Shown piece by piece: positions 8,932 to 17,541 of a stretch of DNA of 64,000 nucleotides. Position numbers and translations under genes: made by a program. Numbering within the stretch: the first letter of the stretch is position 1; the number at the start of each line of letters is the position of its first letter. This DNA is from Amycolatopsis balhimycina FH 1894 (GTDB lineage Bacteria; Actinomycetota; Actinomycetes; Mycobacteriales; Pseudonocardiaceae), in NCBI RefSeq assembly GCF_000384295.1, contig NZ_KB913037.1:8371533-8435532 (forward strand). Direction: 5' to 3'. Below the pieces are notes generated by a model. It did no database searches. It had not been told where the DNA came from and saw only the letters and a list, made by a program, of their open reading frames with translations.

Positions 8932-10299
8932 TCAGCGCGGCCGGCCCGGCACACCCGGCCGCGTCTGCCAGGGGTGCGGCCCGTCCAGCGGCCGGTACTC
9001 CACGCCGAGCGCGTCGAGCCGTGGCAGGTGGTGGTCACGCAGGCGCGGCAGGAACTCCGCGTAGTCCCGCGGCCCGGTACTCCACGCCACCTCGGCGAAC
9101 GCCGACAGCCGCGGGAAGGCCATGTAGTCCACCCGCCGGACGCTGTCCAGGTGCTCGGTCCACACCTGCGCCTGCACACCCCGCAGCCGCGGGCCGCTCA
9201 ACGCCGGCTCGTAGGCGTAGACGTCCTCCAGCGTGTGCACCTCTCCGACCGGGATCGGCTCGTCGGGGTGCGTGGACTGCCGGTGGTCCAGGTACACGTG
9301 CTGCTCCGGGCACATCACCACGTCGTGCCCCACCGAAGCCGCGCGGAGACCCGCGTCCTCGTTGCGCCACGCGGCGATCACCATCGGGGGGAGGCCGTCG
9401 ATGTCGAGGACCTCGTCCCAGCCCATCGGCGTCCGGCCGCGCGCCACCAGGTACTCGGCCAGCTGCCGGACGAACGCGCGGTGCTCGCCGGTCGCGCCCG
9501 GCGTCTCGTCGCCGCCCAGCGCGATCACCGGGGACGGGAAGATCTCCAGCACGTGGTCGAACACCGTCCGGAAGAAGTCCAAAGTGGACGCGACCGGCGA
9601 AAGCAGCGAAGTGCTGATGCCCCAGGAAGTCCAGACTTCGTAGGATGGCGAAGTCCCCAGCGAAGGGTAAGCGGCCAGGGCCGCCCGCGCGTGGCCGGGG
9701 ACGTCGATCTCCGGCACCACCGTGATGGCCCGCGCGGCCGCGTAGGCGACGATCTCCCGCAGGTCGTCGCCCGTGTAGAAGCCGCCGTGCGGACGGCCGT
9801 CCTGCTCGCCCCCGCTGCCCACCATCGACGACGGCCGCCACCCACCCACCGAGGTCAGCTCGGGATAAGAAGGGACCTCGAAGCGCCAGCCCTGGTCGTC
9901 GGTGAGGTGCAGGTTGAGCACGTTCAGCTTGTGCGCGGCCAGCAGGTCGACGAACCGGAGGACTTCCGCCTTCGTCCGGAAGTGCCGGGCGACGTCGAGG
10001 AGGCATCCGCGCCAGCCGAGCCGCGGGTGGTCCTCGACGACCCCGCACGGCAGCGACGCCGGTGCGAACCCGGCTACCCGGAACGCGGACGGCCCCGCCA
10101 GCTGCCGCAACGTCTCCCGCCCGTGGACCTCCCCGGCGGAATCGGCCACCTCCAAAACCACGCCGGACGGGGAGATCGAGAGCCGGTAGCCCTCCGGCGG
10201 CAGGGAAGCGGACCGTACGTCCACAGTGGACGGCCACGGGCACGTGCCTGCCGCGGGCGTCACCGAAACCGGCCGGGGGAGGAGCGTGTCGAAAGTCAT
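8932..10299 (-). CDS. GH20 beta-N-acetylhexosaminidase (DasD-like)
   Basis: 455-residue glycoside hydrolase family 20 enzyme releasing terminal GlcNAc (or GalNAc) from chito-oligosaccharides by substrate-assisted catalysis. An N-terminal GH20b-type alpha/beta domain is followed from about residue 95 by the TIM barrel (R-G-x-L-L-D-V-A-R-H-F, then N-L-H-L-T-D-D-Q-G-W-R). The catalytic pair Asp264-Glu265 sits in ALGGDET. There is no signal peptide, so it acts in the cytoplasm on imported oligosaccharide. It is the last gene of the lactonase/ABC operon, one base after the permease stop. The order binding protein, two permeases, hexosaminidase matches dasABCD of Streptomyces. Confidence 0.88.
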   Translation of the reverse strand: MTFDTLLPRPVSVTPAAGTCPWPSTVDVRSASLPPEGYRLSISPSGVVLEVADSAGEVHGRETLRQLAGPSAFRVAGFAPASLPCGVVEDHPRLGWRGCLLDVARHFRTKAEVLRFVDLLAAHKLNVLNLHLTDDQGWRFEVPSYPELTSVGGWRPSSMVGSGGEQDGRPHGGFYTGDDLREIVAYAAARAITVVPEIDVPGHARAALAAYPSLGTSPSYEVWTSWGISTSLLSPVASTLDFFRTVFDHVLEIFPSPVIALGGDETPGATGEHRAFVRQLAEYLVARGRTPMGWDEVLDIDGLPPMVIAAWRNEDAGLRAASVGHDVVMCPEQHVYLDHRQSTHPDEPIPVGEVHTLEDVYAYEPALSGPRLRGVQAQVWTEHLDSVRRVDYMAFPRLSAFAEVAWSTGPRDYAEFLPRLRDHHLPRLDALGVEYRPLDGPHPWQTRPGVPGRPR

Positions 10300-10300
10300 G

Positions 10301-11149
10301 TCAGCCCTTCACGGCGCCGGCCATGCCCGACACCAGCCGTCGTTGGACCAGGACGAAGAACACCAGCACCGGGATCGTCATGAGCGTCGAAGCGGCCATC
10401 ACCGCACCCCAGTCCGTGTCCTCCGGCTTGAAGAACACCAGGATCGCCTGCGGCAGCGTCTGGTTCTCGGTCTTGGAGATGATGAACGTCTTCGCGAAGA
10501 GGAAGTCGTTCCAGGCGTGGATGAACGCGAGCACGCTCACCGCGACCAACCCGGGTGCCACCAAGGGGAACAGGATCTGCCAGGTGAACCGCATCCGTGA
10601 CGCGCCGTCGAGCTTCGCTGCCTCTTCGAGTTCCACCGGCACGGCGGCGACGAACCCGCGCAGCATCCAGATCGCGAACGGCAGGCTGAACGCCAGGTGC
10701 ACCAGCACCAGCGAACCCAGCTCGTTGAGGCCCAGCGCCGGTACCACGCCGCCGAGGGACCGCATCAGGAAGAACAGCGGGATGGTCAGCGCCTCCACCG
10801 GCACCATCTGGGCGACCAGCGTCATCACCAGCAGCACAGTCCGGCCCTTGAAGGAAAACCGCGTCAAAGCCACCGCGGAGAGGAACGACAGCAGCAGCGA
10901 CAACACGACGACGACCAGCGCCACCGCCAGGCTGTTGACGAAGAACCGCCCGAAGCCCGAGACCGTGAGGACACGCGAGAAGCTGTCGAACGACGGGTGG
11001 AACGTCCACGGCTTCGGGTCCGCCGACTGGATCTCGCCCGCCGGCTTCACCGCCGACAGCAGCATCCAGTACAGCGGGAAGGCGACGATCCCGGCGACCA
11101 CGACCGTGACGACCTCGGCGACCAGCCGGCCAGGACGGTTCACAGCCAT
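10301..11149 (-). CDS. Sugar ABC transporter permease (MalG/DasC-like)
   Basis: 282-residue inner-membrane permease of the carbohydrate CUT1 class, with six predicted TM segments. The EAA loop that docks the ATPase is seen as V-E-L-E-E-A-A-K-L-D-G-A. The ATG at 11149 begins MAVNRPG and overlaps the upstream permease by 10 bases. No ATPase is encoded nearby, as is usual in actinobacteria where a shared MsiK ATPase serves several importers. Context points to chitobiose/GlcNAc-oligomer import. Confidence 0.88.
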   Translation of the reverse strand: MAVNRPGRLVAEVVTVVVAGIVAFPLYWMLLSAVKPAGEIQSADPKPWTFHPSFDSFSRVLTVSGFGRFFVNSLAVALVVVVLSLLLSFLSAVALTRFSFKGRTVLLVMTLVAQMVPVEALTIPLFFLMRSLGGVVPALGLNELGSLVLVHLAFSLPFAIWMLRGFVAAVPVELEEAAKLDGASRMRFTWQILFPLVAPGLVAVSVLAFIHAWNDFLFAKTFIISKTENQTLPQAILVFFKPEDTDWGAVMAASTLMTIPVLVFFVLVQRRLVSGMAGAVKG

Positions 11150-12081
11150 GCCGCGCTCCGGCGCTGGGTCCGGACGTACAGCCCGGTGACCGACAGCAGC
11201 AACAGTGTCATGACGACTCCGATCGCCGAGCCGAGGCCGTACTCCTGCCCGGCGAAGGCCTGCTGGTAGGCGTAGACGTTGAGCACGAGGTTGCGCCCGG
11301 CGACGCCGCCGCCGTTGGTCATCACGTAGATCTGGGTGAAGACCTTGAAGTCCCAGATGATCGACTGGACTCCTGCGATCATGAGCAGCGGCCGCACCAT
11401 CGGCAGCACGATCGTCCACGTCGTGCGCCACGTCGACGCGCCGTCGAGCGATGCCGCTTCGAGCACCTCGTCCGGGATGCCCTTGATCCCGGCGTACATC
11501 GTGACCAGCACGAACGGGAACGAGCACCAGATCACCTCGGCCGCGACCAACCCGAACGCGCCGAGCGTGCCGAAGGTCCACGAGTGGTGCGCGAACGGCA
11601 GGCCCACGCCCGACAGCACCTCGTTGACCAGGCCGAAGTCGGTGTCGAAGAGGAACAGCCAGACGTAGGAACCCGCGATCGCCGGGGTCGACCACGCGCC
11701 CAGCGCGGCCAGGAACAGCAGCATCCGGGGGAGCGAGCGCACCCGGCTCGCCAGGACGGCGAGCCCGGTGCCGACGGCGAGCGAACCGGCGACGCAGGCC
11801 GCGGCGAACCCGATCGTCTTGCCGAGCACGGTCCAGAACTGCGCCTGGGACAGCAGGTCCGTGTAGTTCGCGAAACCGAGGAACACCAGCGGCGCGTTGC
11901 CCGCGGCCTGCGGCTGGCCGTAGTCGTAGAACGAGATCAGGACCAGCTGGTAGATCGGGTAGGCCAGCAGCGCGGCGAGCAGGACACTCGCCGGGGCGAG
12001 GTAGAGCGCGGCGGCCCGGCCGTCTCCCCGCCGCCGTGTCTTTCGTGGCACGGCGACGGGCCGGATCTGCTGGGCGACCAC
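11140..12081 (-). CDS. Sugar ABC transporter permease (MalF/DasB-like)
   Basis: 313-residue permease partner with six predicted TM helices; the first segment reads Y-L-A-P-A-S-V-L-L-A-A-L-L-A-Y-P. The EAA motif is P-D-E-V-L-E-A-A-S-L-D-G-A. The GTG at 12081 overlaps the TAG of the binding-protein gene by one base, so the start is set by coupling. Same operon and substrate inference as the neighbouring permease. Confidence 0.88.
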   Translation of the reverse strand: MVAQQIRPVAVPRKTRRRGDGRAAALYLAPASVLLAALLAYPIYQLVLISFYDYGQPQAAGNAPLVFLGFANYTDLLSQAQFWTVLGKTIGFAAACVAGSLAVGTGLAVLASRVRSLPRMLLFLAALGAWSTPAIAGSYVWLFLFDTDFGLVNEVLSGVGLPFAHHSWTFGTLGAFGLVAAEVIWCSFPFVLVTMYAGIKGIPDEVLEAASLDGASTWRTTWTIVLPMVRPLLMIAGVQSIIWDFKVFTQIYVMTNGGGVAGRNLVLNVYAYQQAFAGQEYGLGSAIGVVMTLLLLSVTGLYVRTQRRSAAWL

Positions 12082-13364
12082 TACCCGAAGGCCTTGTCCA
12101 TCGCGGCGGCCGCGTCGGCCAGGGCTGCCGCCGGGTCCTTCCCGCCGGTCGCGATCTGCTGGACGGCCGTCGGCAGTACGTTCTGGCTGTCGATCTTCGA
12201 CCACGCCGGCGTCGCCGGGACGAACTTCGTGCCCGCCTTGAGCGTGTCGACGAACGGCTTCAGGAACGGGTCGTTCGCCGCGAGTTTCTGCTGCACACCG
12301 CTCAGCGTCGGCAGGTTGCCCATCGCGGTGTACATCTTCTCCTGGTGCTTCGCGCCGCCGAGCAGTTCGGTGAACTCCAGCGCCAGGCCGCGGTGCTTGC
12401 TCGCTTTGAACACGCCCAGCAGGTTGCCGCCGGCGAACGCCGGGGCGATGCTGCCCGCCGTGGTGCCCGGCAGCGGCACGACGGCGTACTTGCCCTTCAC
12501 CGCGCCCTGCTCGACGGCCTTGCGGTTGAAGTCGCCGCCGATCGTCATCCCGGCCTTGCCGCCCGCGAACGCCGTGACGCTCTGTGTGCCGGTCAGGTTC
12601 GCGCACTGCGCGGGCGGGCAGATGTCGTCCTTGAGCAGGCTCGCGTACTGCGTCACGCCGGCCTTGGCCTGGTCACCGGTCACCGCCGACTTCCACTTGT
12701 CCCCGTCCTGCCGCGCCAGCTCACCGCCGTTGGCCCAGAGGAAGGGCAGCATCGCGTAGGTGTACTTGCCGCCGACGGCGATGCCGTAGAGGTCCGGCTT
12801 GGCGGCCCGGATCCGGCGGGCGGTGTCGGTCAGCTCGGCGAGCGTCGCGGGCGGCTTGAGCCCCAGCTCCGTGAAGACGTCGGTGCGGTAGTACAGCGCG
12901 CGGATGCCGGTGTACCAGGGCAGGCCGTAGGTCTTGCCGCCGGACTTCGCCGTCTCCAGCACGGTCGGGATGAGGTCCTTGCCCTCGCTCCACGACGCGA
13001 GGTCGCCGGTCAGGTCGGCCAGCGCGCCGGTGGCGGCGTAGTTCGAGACGTCGGTGTTGCCGAACTCGGCGACGTCCGGCGCGTTGGCCGGGTCGTTGAA
13101 GGCGCCGGAGAACTTGTCCGCGCGGCCTTCGACGGGCACCCACTGGACGTCGACCTCGACGCCCTGGTGGGCGGCCTTGAATTCGGTGATGGCGTCCTTG
13201 ACCGCCGCCTCCTTCGGCGCGCGGTTGGCTTCGTCGAACAGCCAGACGCGGACGGTGCCGGTCTTGTCGTCCCCGCCGGCGCCCGCGGGCGCGGACTGGG
13301 TGGGCGCGCAGCCGGCCAGCAACGCCGCCGCAGCGAAAACGGGCAGGGTTCGGCGCAGTGTCAT
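12081..13364 (-). CDS. Sugar-binding lipoprotein of ABC importer (DasA-like)
   Basis: 427-residue extracellular solute-binding protein of the SBP-1 (MalE) class. The N-terminus is a lipoprotein signal with lipobox L-L-A-G-C, lipidated at about Cys19, followed by a Gly/Ala/Asp-rich linker. The body has the family pattern G-T-V-R-V-W-L-F-D and an aromatic-rich ligand cleft (G-L-P-W-Y-T-G-I-R-A-L-Y-Y-R). TGGAGG lies about seven bases before the ATG. It starts the transporter part of an operon whose last gene is a GH20 hexosaminidase, hence the chito-oligosaccharide inference. The exact sugar is not provable from sequence. Confidence 0.88.
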   Translation of the reverse strand: MTLRRTLPVFAAAALLAGCAPTQSAPAGAGGDDKTGTVRVWLFDEANRAPKEAAVKDAITEFKAAHQGVEVDVQWVPVEGRADKFSGAFNDPANAPDVAEFGNTDVSNYAATGALADLTGDLASWSEGKDLIPTVLETAKSGGKTYGLPWYTGIRALYYRTDVFTELGLKPPATLAELTDTARRIRAAKPDLYGIAVGGKYTYAMLPFLWANGGELARQDGDKWKSAVTGDQAKAGVTQYASLLKDDICPPAQCANLTGTQSVTAFAGGKAGMTIGGDFNRKAVEQGAVKGKYAVVPLPGTTAGSIAPAFAGGNLLGVFKASKHRGLALEFTELLGGAKHQEKMYTAMGNLPTLSGVQQKLAANDPFLKPFVDTLKAGTKFVPATPAWSKIDSQNVLPTAVQQIATGGKDPAAALADAAAAMDKAFG

Positions 13365-13390
13365 GGGATGCCTCCAGCGGGGACCTGAGG

Positions 13391-14518
13391 TCAGGCGAAG
13401 TAGACGGAGTTGACGCTGCCGACGGCCAGTTGGCCGGCGACCGCGCCGGGCAAGCCGGTGGCCGGGTCACGCGGCAGCCAGGTGACGGTGCCGGAACGCT
13501 GGTTCGAGACGTAGAACCGGCTTTCGGACGGGTCGAGGGCCACGTGCCGCGGCCAGTTGCCGCCGGTGGGCACGTTCGACACCAGCTTCAGCGTGGCGCC
13601 GGAGGCCGTGAACGTGGCCAGGGTGTTCGGACCACGGACGGTCGCGTAGACGAACTTCCCGTCGTTCGACACGAGGATCTCGCCAGGGAACCGGTCGCCG
13701 GTGCTCCCGGCGGGCACGGCCGGGACGACGGAGAGCGCTTTCAGCTTCCCGGCCGCCGCGTCCCAGCTCGCCACCGTCACCTCCGCCCGCAGTTCGCCCA
13801 GGATGTAGGCGAACTTCCCGGTGCGGTCGAACGCGAGGTGCCGCGGCCCGGCGCCCGACGGCAGCTTCAGCTGCTGGTGCAGCGAAAGCTTCCCGGCGGC
13901 GAAGCCGTAGACGTACACCGAGTCCGCACCCAGGTCGACCGCCAGCACCCAGCGGCCGCTCGGGTCGTTGACGACCTGGTGGGCGTGCGCGTCCCGCTCG
14001 GCACCGTGGTGGGTGACGAGGTCCGTGGCCGGTCCGAGCTTGCCGCCGGCCAGGATCGGCAGCACGACGACGCTGCCCGAGCTGTAGTTCGCGGCCAGCA
14101 CGTACTTCCCGCTCGAATGCACCGAAAGGTGCGTCGGCGCGCCGCCCTTCGACGAAACCTTGTTGAGCAGCTTCGGTTTCGTGACGTCGGCGATGTTCAG
14201 TGCCGAGACGTAACCGGACGGGTCGCCTTCGTTGGTGACGTACAGCGTCTTGCCGTCGGCGCCGCGGTCGAACCACGACGTGTCGGTGATCCCCGGGATC
14301 GTCCGGAGCAGGGACAGCGCCGCGCCCGAACGGGTGGCGACGTCGAGGCCGTGCCCGGTCGCCCCGGTGGTGTAGCTGCCGATGTACACGGTCGTTCCGG
14401 CGAAGCAGCCCTTCTCCGTGGTGGCCGCGTCGGCGAACTGCGTGCCGAGAACGGTTGCCGCACCCGCGGCTCCGGCGGCGCCGAGGAACGTGCGACGGGA
14501 AAGTCCGGTCATCGTCAT
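13391..14518 (-). CDS. Tat-exported lactonase-family beta-propeller protein
   Basis: 375-residue protein of the lactonase / 6-phosphogluconolactonase-like (Pgl, YkgB) seven-bladed propeller family. The N-terminus carries a twin-arginine signal, S-R-R-T-F-L-G followed by an Ala/Gly-rich segment, so it is exported. Repeated blade motifs such as L-S-V-H-S-S-G-K-Y-V-L-A-A-N-Y and H-L-A-F-D-R-T-G-K-F-A-Y are visible. Homologues hydrolyse sugar lactones or only bind; activity here is unproven. It is the promoter-proximal gene of the operon, 26 bases before the binding protein, and a DasR-like site lies just upstream. Confidence 0.82.
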   Translation of the reverse strand: MTMTGLSRRTFLGAAGAAGAATVLGTQFADAATTEKGCFAGTTVYIGSYTTGATGHGLDVATRSGAALSLLRTIPGITDTSWFDRGADGKTLYVTNEGDPSGYVSALNIADVTKPKLLNKVSSKGGAPTHLSVHSSGKYVLAANYSSGSVVVLPILAGGKLGPATDLVTHHGAERDAHAHQVVNDPSGRWVLAVDLGADSVYVYGFAAGKLSLHQQLKLPSGAGPRHLAFDRTGKFAYILGELRAEVTVASWDAAAGKLKALSVVPAVPAGSTGDRFPGEILVSNDGKFVYATVRGPNTLATFTASGATLKLVSNVPTGGNWPRHVALDPSESRFYVSNQRSGTVTWLPRDPATGLPGAVAGQLAVGSVNSVYFA

Positions 14519-14554
14519 TGTCTCCCAACGGATTTCGGCGGCGACAGGCCCCAG

Positions 14555-14570
14555 TATGGTTTAGACCACG
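14555..14570. promoter_or_regulatory. Putative DasR-responsive element (dre)
   Basis: The core TGGTTTAGACCA (14557-14568) differs at one base from the dre core TGGTCTAGACCA; over the 16-bp Streptomyces consensus 12 positions match. It lies about 40 bp upstream of the lactonase start and overlaps the stop codon of gntP. On the minus strand it overlaps a -10-like CATACT, so binding would block transcription of the lactonase/ABC/GH20 operon. DasR is a GntR repressor released by GlcNAc-6-P or GlcN-6-P. Confidence 0.65.
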
Positions 14571-15949
14571 GCCATGAGCAATGCCGAAACCCCGAATCCC
14601 GAAACGGAAAGCACGGTTTCCAGCGCAGTCCAGGACTTGAGGGTCTGCGGCACGGTGAGGTTGAAGTACCGCGAGACGATCCAGAACCCGCCGTCGTTGA
14701 CGTGCGAGGCGATGATCGACCCGGCCGAGATCGCCATCACGAGCAGGGCCAGCTGGATCTGCGAGTAGCCGAGCTGGGCCACGCTCGGCGCGATGATCCC
14801 GCTCGTGGTCACGATGGCGACGGTCGCCGAGCCCTGCGCGATGCGCATGCCGCAGCTGATGACGTACGCCGCGAGCAGCACGGGCAGCCCGGCGTCGTGC
14901 AGCGAGTCGGCCACGGCCTTGCCGATCCCGGTCGCCGAGAGCACCGCGCCGAAGAACGCGCCCGCGCCGACGACCAGCAGGATCATCGCCACCGGCCGCA
15001 GCGACTTCGCGGCCAGCTCGTTGAGGTCCTTGCCGGTGAACCCGCGCCGCAGGCCGAGCAGCCAGGACGCGAGCAGGACGGCGACGGTCAGCGCGACCGC
15101 CGGGGTCCCGATGAACGCGGCGACCCCGGCGAGCGCCGAGCCCTTCGGCAGCCAGATGCTGCCGAACGTGCCGGCCAGGATCAGCACCAGCGGCACCGCG
15201 ATGATCGCGGCGACCAGGCCCAGCGACGGCGGGTTCTCTTCCTGCTCGCCCTCTTCTTCGGCGAAGACCATGTCCTCCGGCACGTCGACGACGATCCGCT
15301 TGCCGATCCACGTCGAGTACAGCACGCCGCCGATGAGGAACGCGGGGATCCCGCAGGCCAGGCCCATCAGGATGATCCAGCCGAGCTCGACGTGCAGCAG
15401 CCCGGCCGCGGCCACCGGACCCGGGTGCGGCGGCAAGAAGGCGTGCGTGATCGACAGGCCGGCCAGCAGCGGCATCGCGTACAGCACCAGCGACTTGCCA
15501 CCCTGCTTCGCGGCGACGTAGACGAGCGGGGCGAGCACGAAGATGCCGATGTCGAAGAACACCGGGATGCCGAAGACGAACCCGGCCACGCCCATCGCCA
15601 GCGGTGCCCGTTTCTCGCCGAACGACCGCAGCAGCGCGCCGGTGAGCACCTTCGCGCCGCCCGAGCGTTCCAGGATCGACCCGAGGATCGTGCCGAGGCC
15701 GATGATCGCCGTGATGTGCCCGAGGATGCTGCCGAACCCCTTTTCCAGCAGGGAGTCCGACGCCTTCTGGGCCGACCCGACGATCGTCCCGACGGGCAGG
15801 CCCGCGGCCAGCGCGGTGAGCAGGCCGACGACGATGAGGGCGATGAAGGGTTCGAGCCGCAGCTTGATGATCAGCGCCAGCAGGACGGCGATCGAGACGG
15901 CGGCGAGCGTGAGCAGGCCGCCGGTGGTGTGTTGCAGCCAGTGGATCAT
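14561..15949 (-). CDS. GntP-family permease
   Basis: 462-residue gluconate:H+ symporter family carrier with 12 or more hydrophobic segments. Typical motifs are G-F-G-S-I-L-G-H-I-T-A-I-I-G-L-G-T-I-L-G and F-L-P-P-H-P-G-P-V-A-A. Family members carry gluconate, D-serine (DsdX) or other hydroxy-acids. Because the next upstream genes are a D-aminoacylase and a D-serine-dehydratase-like enzyme, with ATGA and TGATG overlaps, D-amino-acid or acyl-amino-acid uptake (DsdX-like) is more likely here than gluconate. The TAA stop lies inside the dre site of the following operon. Confidence 0.85.
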   Translation of the reverse strand: MIHWLQHTTGGLLTLAAVSIAVLLALIIKLRLEPFIALIVVGLLTALAAGLPVGTIVGSAQKASDSLLEKGFGSILGHITAIIGLGTILGSILERSGGAKVLTGALLRSFGEKRAPLAMGVAGFVFGIPVFFDIGIFVLAPLVYVAAKQGGKSLVLYAMPLLAGLSITHAFLPPHPGPVAAAGLLHVELGWIILMGLACGIPAFLIGGVLYSTWIGKRIVVDVPEDMVFAEEEGEQEENPPSLGLVAAIIAVPLVLILAGTFGSIWLPKGSALAGVAAFIGTPAVALTVAVLLASWLLGLRRGFTGKDLNELAAKSLRPVAMILLVVGAGAFFGAVLSATGIGKAVADSLHDAGLPVLLAAYVISCGMRIAQGSATVAIVTTSGIIAPSVAQLGYSQIQLALLVMAISAGSIIASHVNDGGFWIVSRYFNLTVPQTLKSWTALETVLSVSGFGVSALLMAVV

Positions 15950-17541
15950 CGGGCTCTCCCGGGGTTGCGCAGGGAACGGCCGGCGAGGGCGCCGGTGGGA
16001 CGGCCGTCGTCGAGGGCGGCGACGCCGTTGACGAAGACGGAGGTGATCCCGGCGGCAGCCTGCCGGGGATCGTCGAAGGTGGCGGTGTCGGTGATCGTTT
16101 CGGGGTCGAACAGCACGAGGTCGGCGGCGTACCCGGCGCGGACCAGCCCGCGGTCGGCCAGCCGCAGCCGCCGCGCGGCCCGCCCGGTCAGGTGGGCGAC
16201 GCACTCGGCGAGGTCCAGCACGCCCAGTTCGCGGACGTACCGGGCGAGGTAGCGGGGGAAGGTGCCCCACGCTCGCGGGTGCGGCCGCGCGCCGACGAGC
16301 AGCCCGTCGCTGCCGCCGGTGTGCGTGGAGTGCCGCATGATGGCCTGGACGTTCTCCTCGTGCCCGACGTGCATCAGGCACGACGTCCCGAGCCGTTCGT
16401 CGAGCAGCGTGTCGAAGTACAGGTTCGCCGGGGTGGTTCCGGCCGTTCGCGCGGACGCGGCGACGCTGTGCCCGACGAGGTGGGCGTTGCGTTCGTTGCG
16501 GACGCCGTTGATTTCGATGGCGTCCCAGTCGATCGGGACGCCGTGCGCACCGTCCGAACCGGACTCCTCGATCGCCGCGCGGATCCGCTCGCGTTCGTCC
16601 ACATCGGACAGCCGGGTCAGGGTGGCGTCGAGGCCGCCTTCGGCGGCCCAGCTCGGCAGCAGCGCCGAGAGGTAGGTCGCGCCCGGCAGGTACGGGTAGG
16701 TGTCCAGGGAGATGTCGCAGCCGTCGTCGAGGGCGTCGTCGAGGAGCTTCAGCAGGTCGGGCGCCTTGCCCTTGTTGACCGAGAAGTTCATCGTCGCGTG
16801 CGCCAGGTGCAGGGGACAGCCGGACCGGCGCGAAACGTCGATCATTTCGGCGAACGCCGCCAGCGCGCCCTTGCCGTAGCTGCGGTGGTGCGGGCTGTAG
16901 AACCCGCCCCGCTCGCCGACCACCCGGCACAGCTCGACCAGCTCGCTCGTCTCCGCGTACATCCCGGGCGTGTAGGTGAGGCCGGACGACATCCCCATCG
17001 CGCCCTCGGCCAGCCCGGTGGCGACGAGTTCCTTCATCCGGTTCAGCTCGGCGTCCGTGGCGGGGCGGTCGTCCCAGCCGACGGCGAGCATCCGGACCGT
17101 GCCCTGTGGCACCAGGTACGCCGCGTTGACGGCGACGCCCTGGTCGAGGCGGTCGAGGTACTCGCCGACCGAGCGCCAGTTCCAGTCGAAGCCCGGCGGG
17201 TCGTCGTTCCAGCCCGCGAGCTGCTGCCGGAGTGCTTCGAGCACGACGTCGTCGACGGGTGCGTACGAAAGCCCGTCCTGGCCGAGTACCTCGGTCGTCA
17301 CGCCCTGGGTGATCTTGGCCGGGTGGTCCGGGTTGACCAGCAGCTGCAGGTCGGAGTGCGAATGCATGTCGATGAACCCGGGCGCGAGCACGAGCCCGTC
17401 GGCGTCGATCGTCCGGCGCCCGGCGAGCGAACCGGCTTCGGCGACGCTCGCGATCTTCTCGCCGGTGACGCCGACGTCGTGCCGGGTGAGCGCGTCGCCG
17501 GTGCCGTCGGCGACCAGCGCGCCCCGGAAGACGACGTCCAT
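15946..17541 (-). CDS. N-acyl-D-amino-acid deacylase (D-aminoacylase)
   Basis: 531-residue amidohydrolase-superfamily enzyme expected to hydrolyse N-acyl-D-amino acids to the free D-amino acid. The metal motif D-M-H-S-H-S-D (L-A-P-G-F-I-D-M-H-S-H-S-D) lies near residue 60, and the second metal-ligand region reads H-L-A-H-A. Length and the C-terminal strand F-V-N-G-V-A fit the D-aminoacylase/dihydroorotase-like group. The ATG at 17541 overlaps the upstream gene's stop by one base, and its own stop overlaps gntP by four. Context links it to D-amino-acid catabolism; a related role on N-acyl sugars or peptides is possible. Confidence 0.85.
   Translation of the reverse strand: MDVVFRGALVADGTGDALTRHDVGVTGEKIASVAEAGSLAGRRTIDADGLVLAPGFIDMHSHSDLQLLVNPDHPAKITQGVTTEVLGQDGLSYAPVDDVVLEALRQQLAGWNDDPPGFDWNWRSVGEYLDRLDQGVAVNAAYLVPQGTVRMLAVGWDDRPATDAELNRMKELVATGLAEGAMGMSSGLTYTPGMYAETSELVELCRVVGERGGFYSPHHRSYGKGALAAFAEMIDVSRRSGCPLHLAHATMNFSVNKGKAPDLLKLLDDALDDGCDISLDTYPYLPGATYLSALLPSWAAEGGLDATLTRLSDVDERERIRAAIEESGSDGAHGVPIDWDAIEINGVRNERNAHLVGHSVAASARTAGTTPANLYFDTLLDERLGTSCLMHVGHEENVQAIMRHSTHTGGSDGLLVGARPHPRAWGTFPRYLARYVRELGVLDLAECVAHLTGRAARRLRLADRGLVRAGYAADLVLFDPETITDTATFDDPRQAAAGITSVFVNGVAALDDGRPTGALAGRSLRNPGRAR

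Noticed and set aside
13358..16252. Long plus-strand open frame opposite the lactonase and gntP genes
   Set aside because: Arg/Asp/Gln-rich antisense shadow; the minus strand contains well-defined proteins with signal peptide and membrane motifs.
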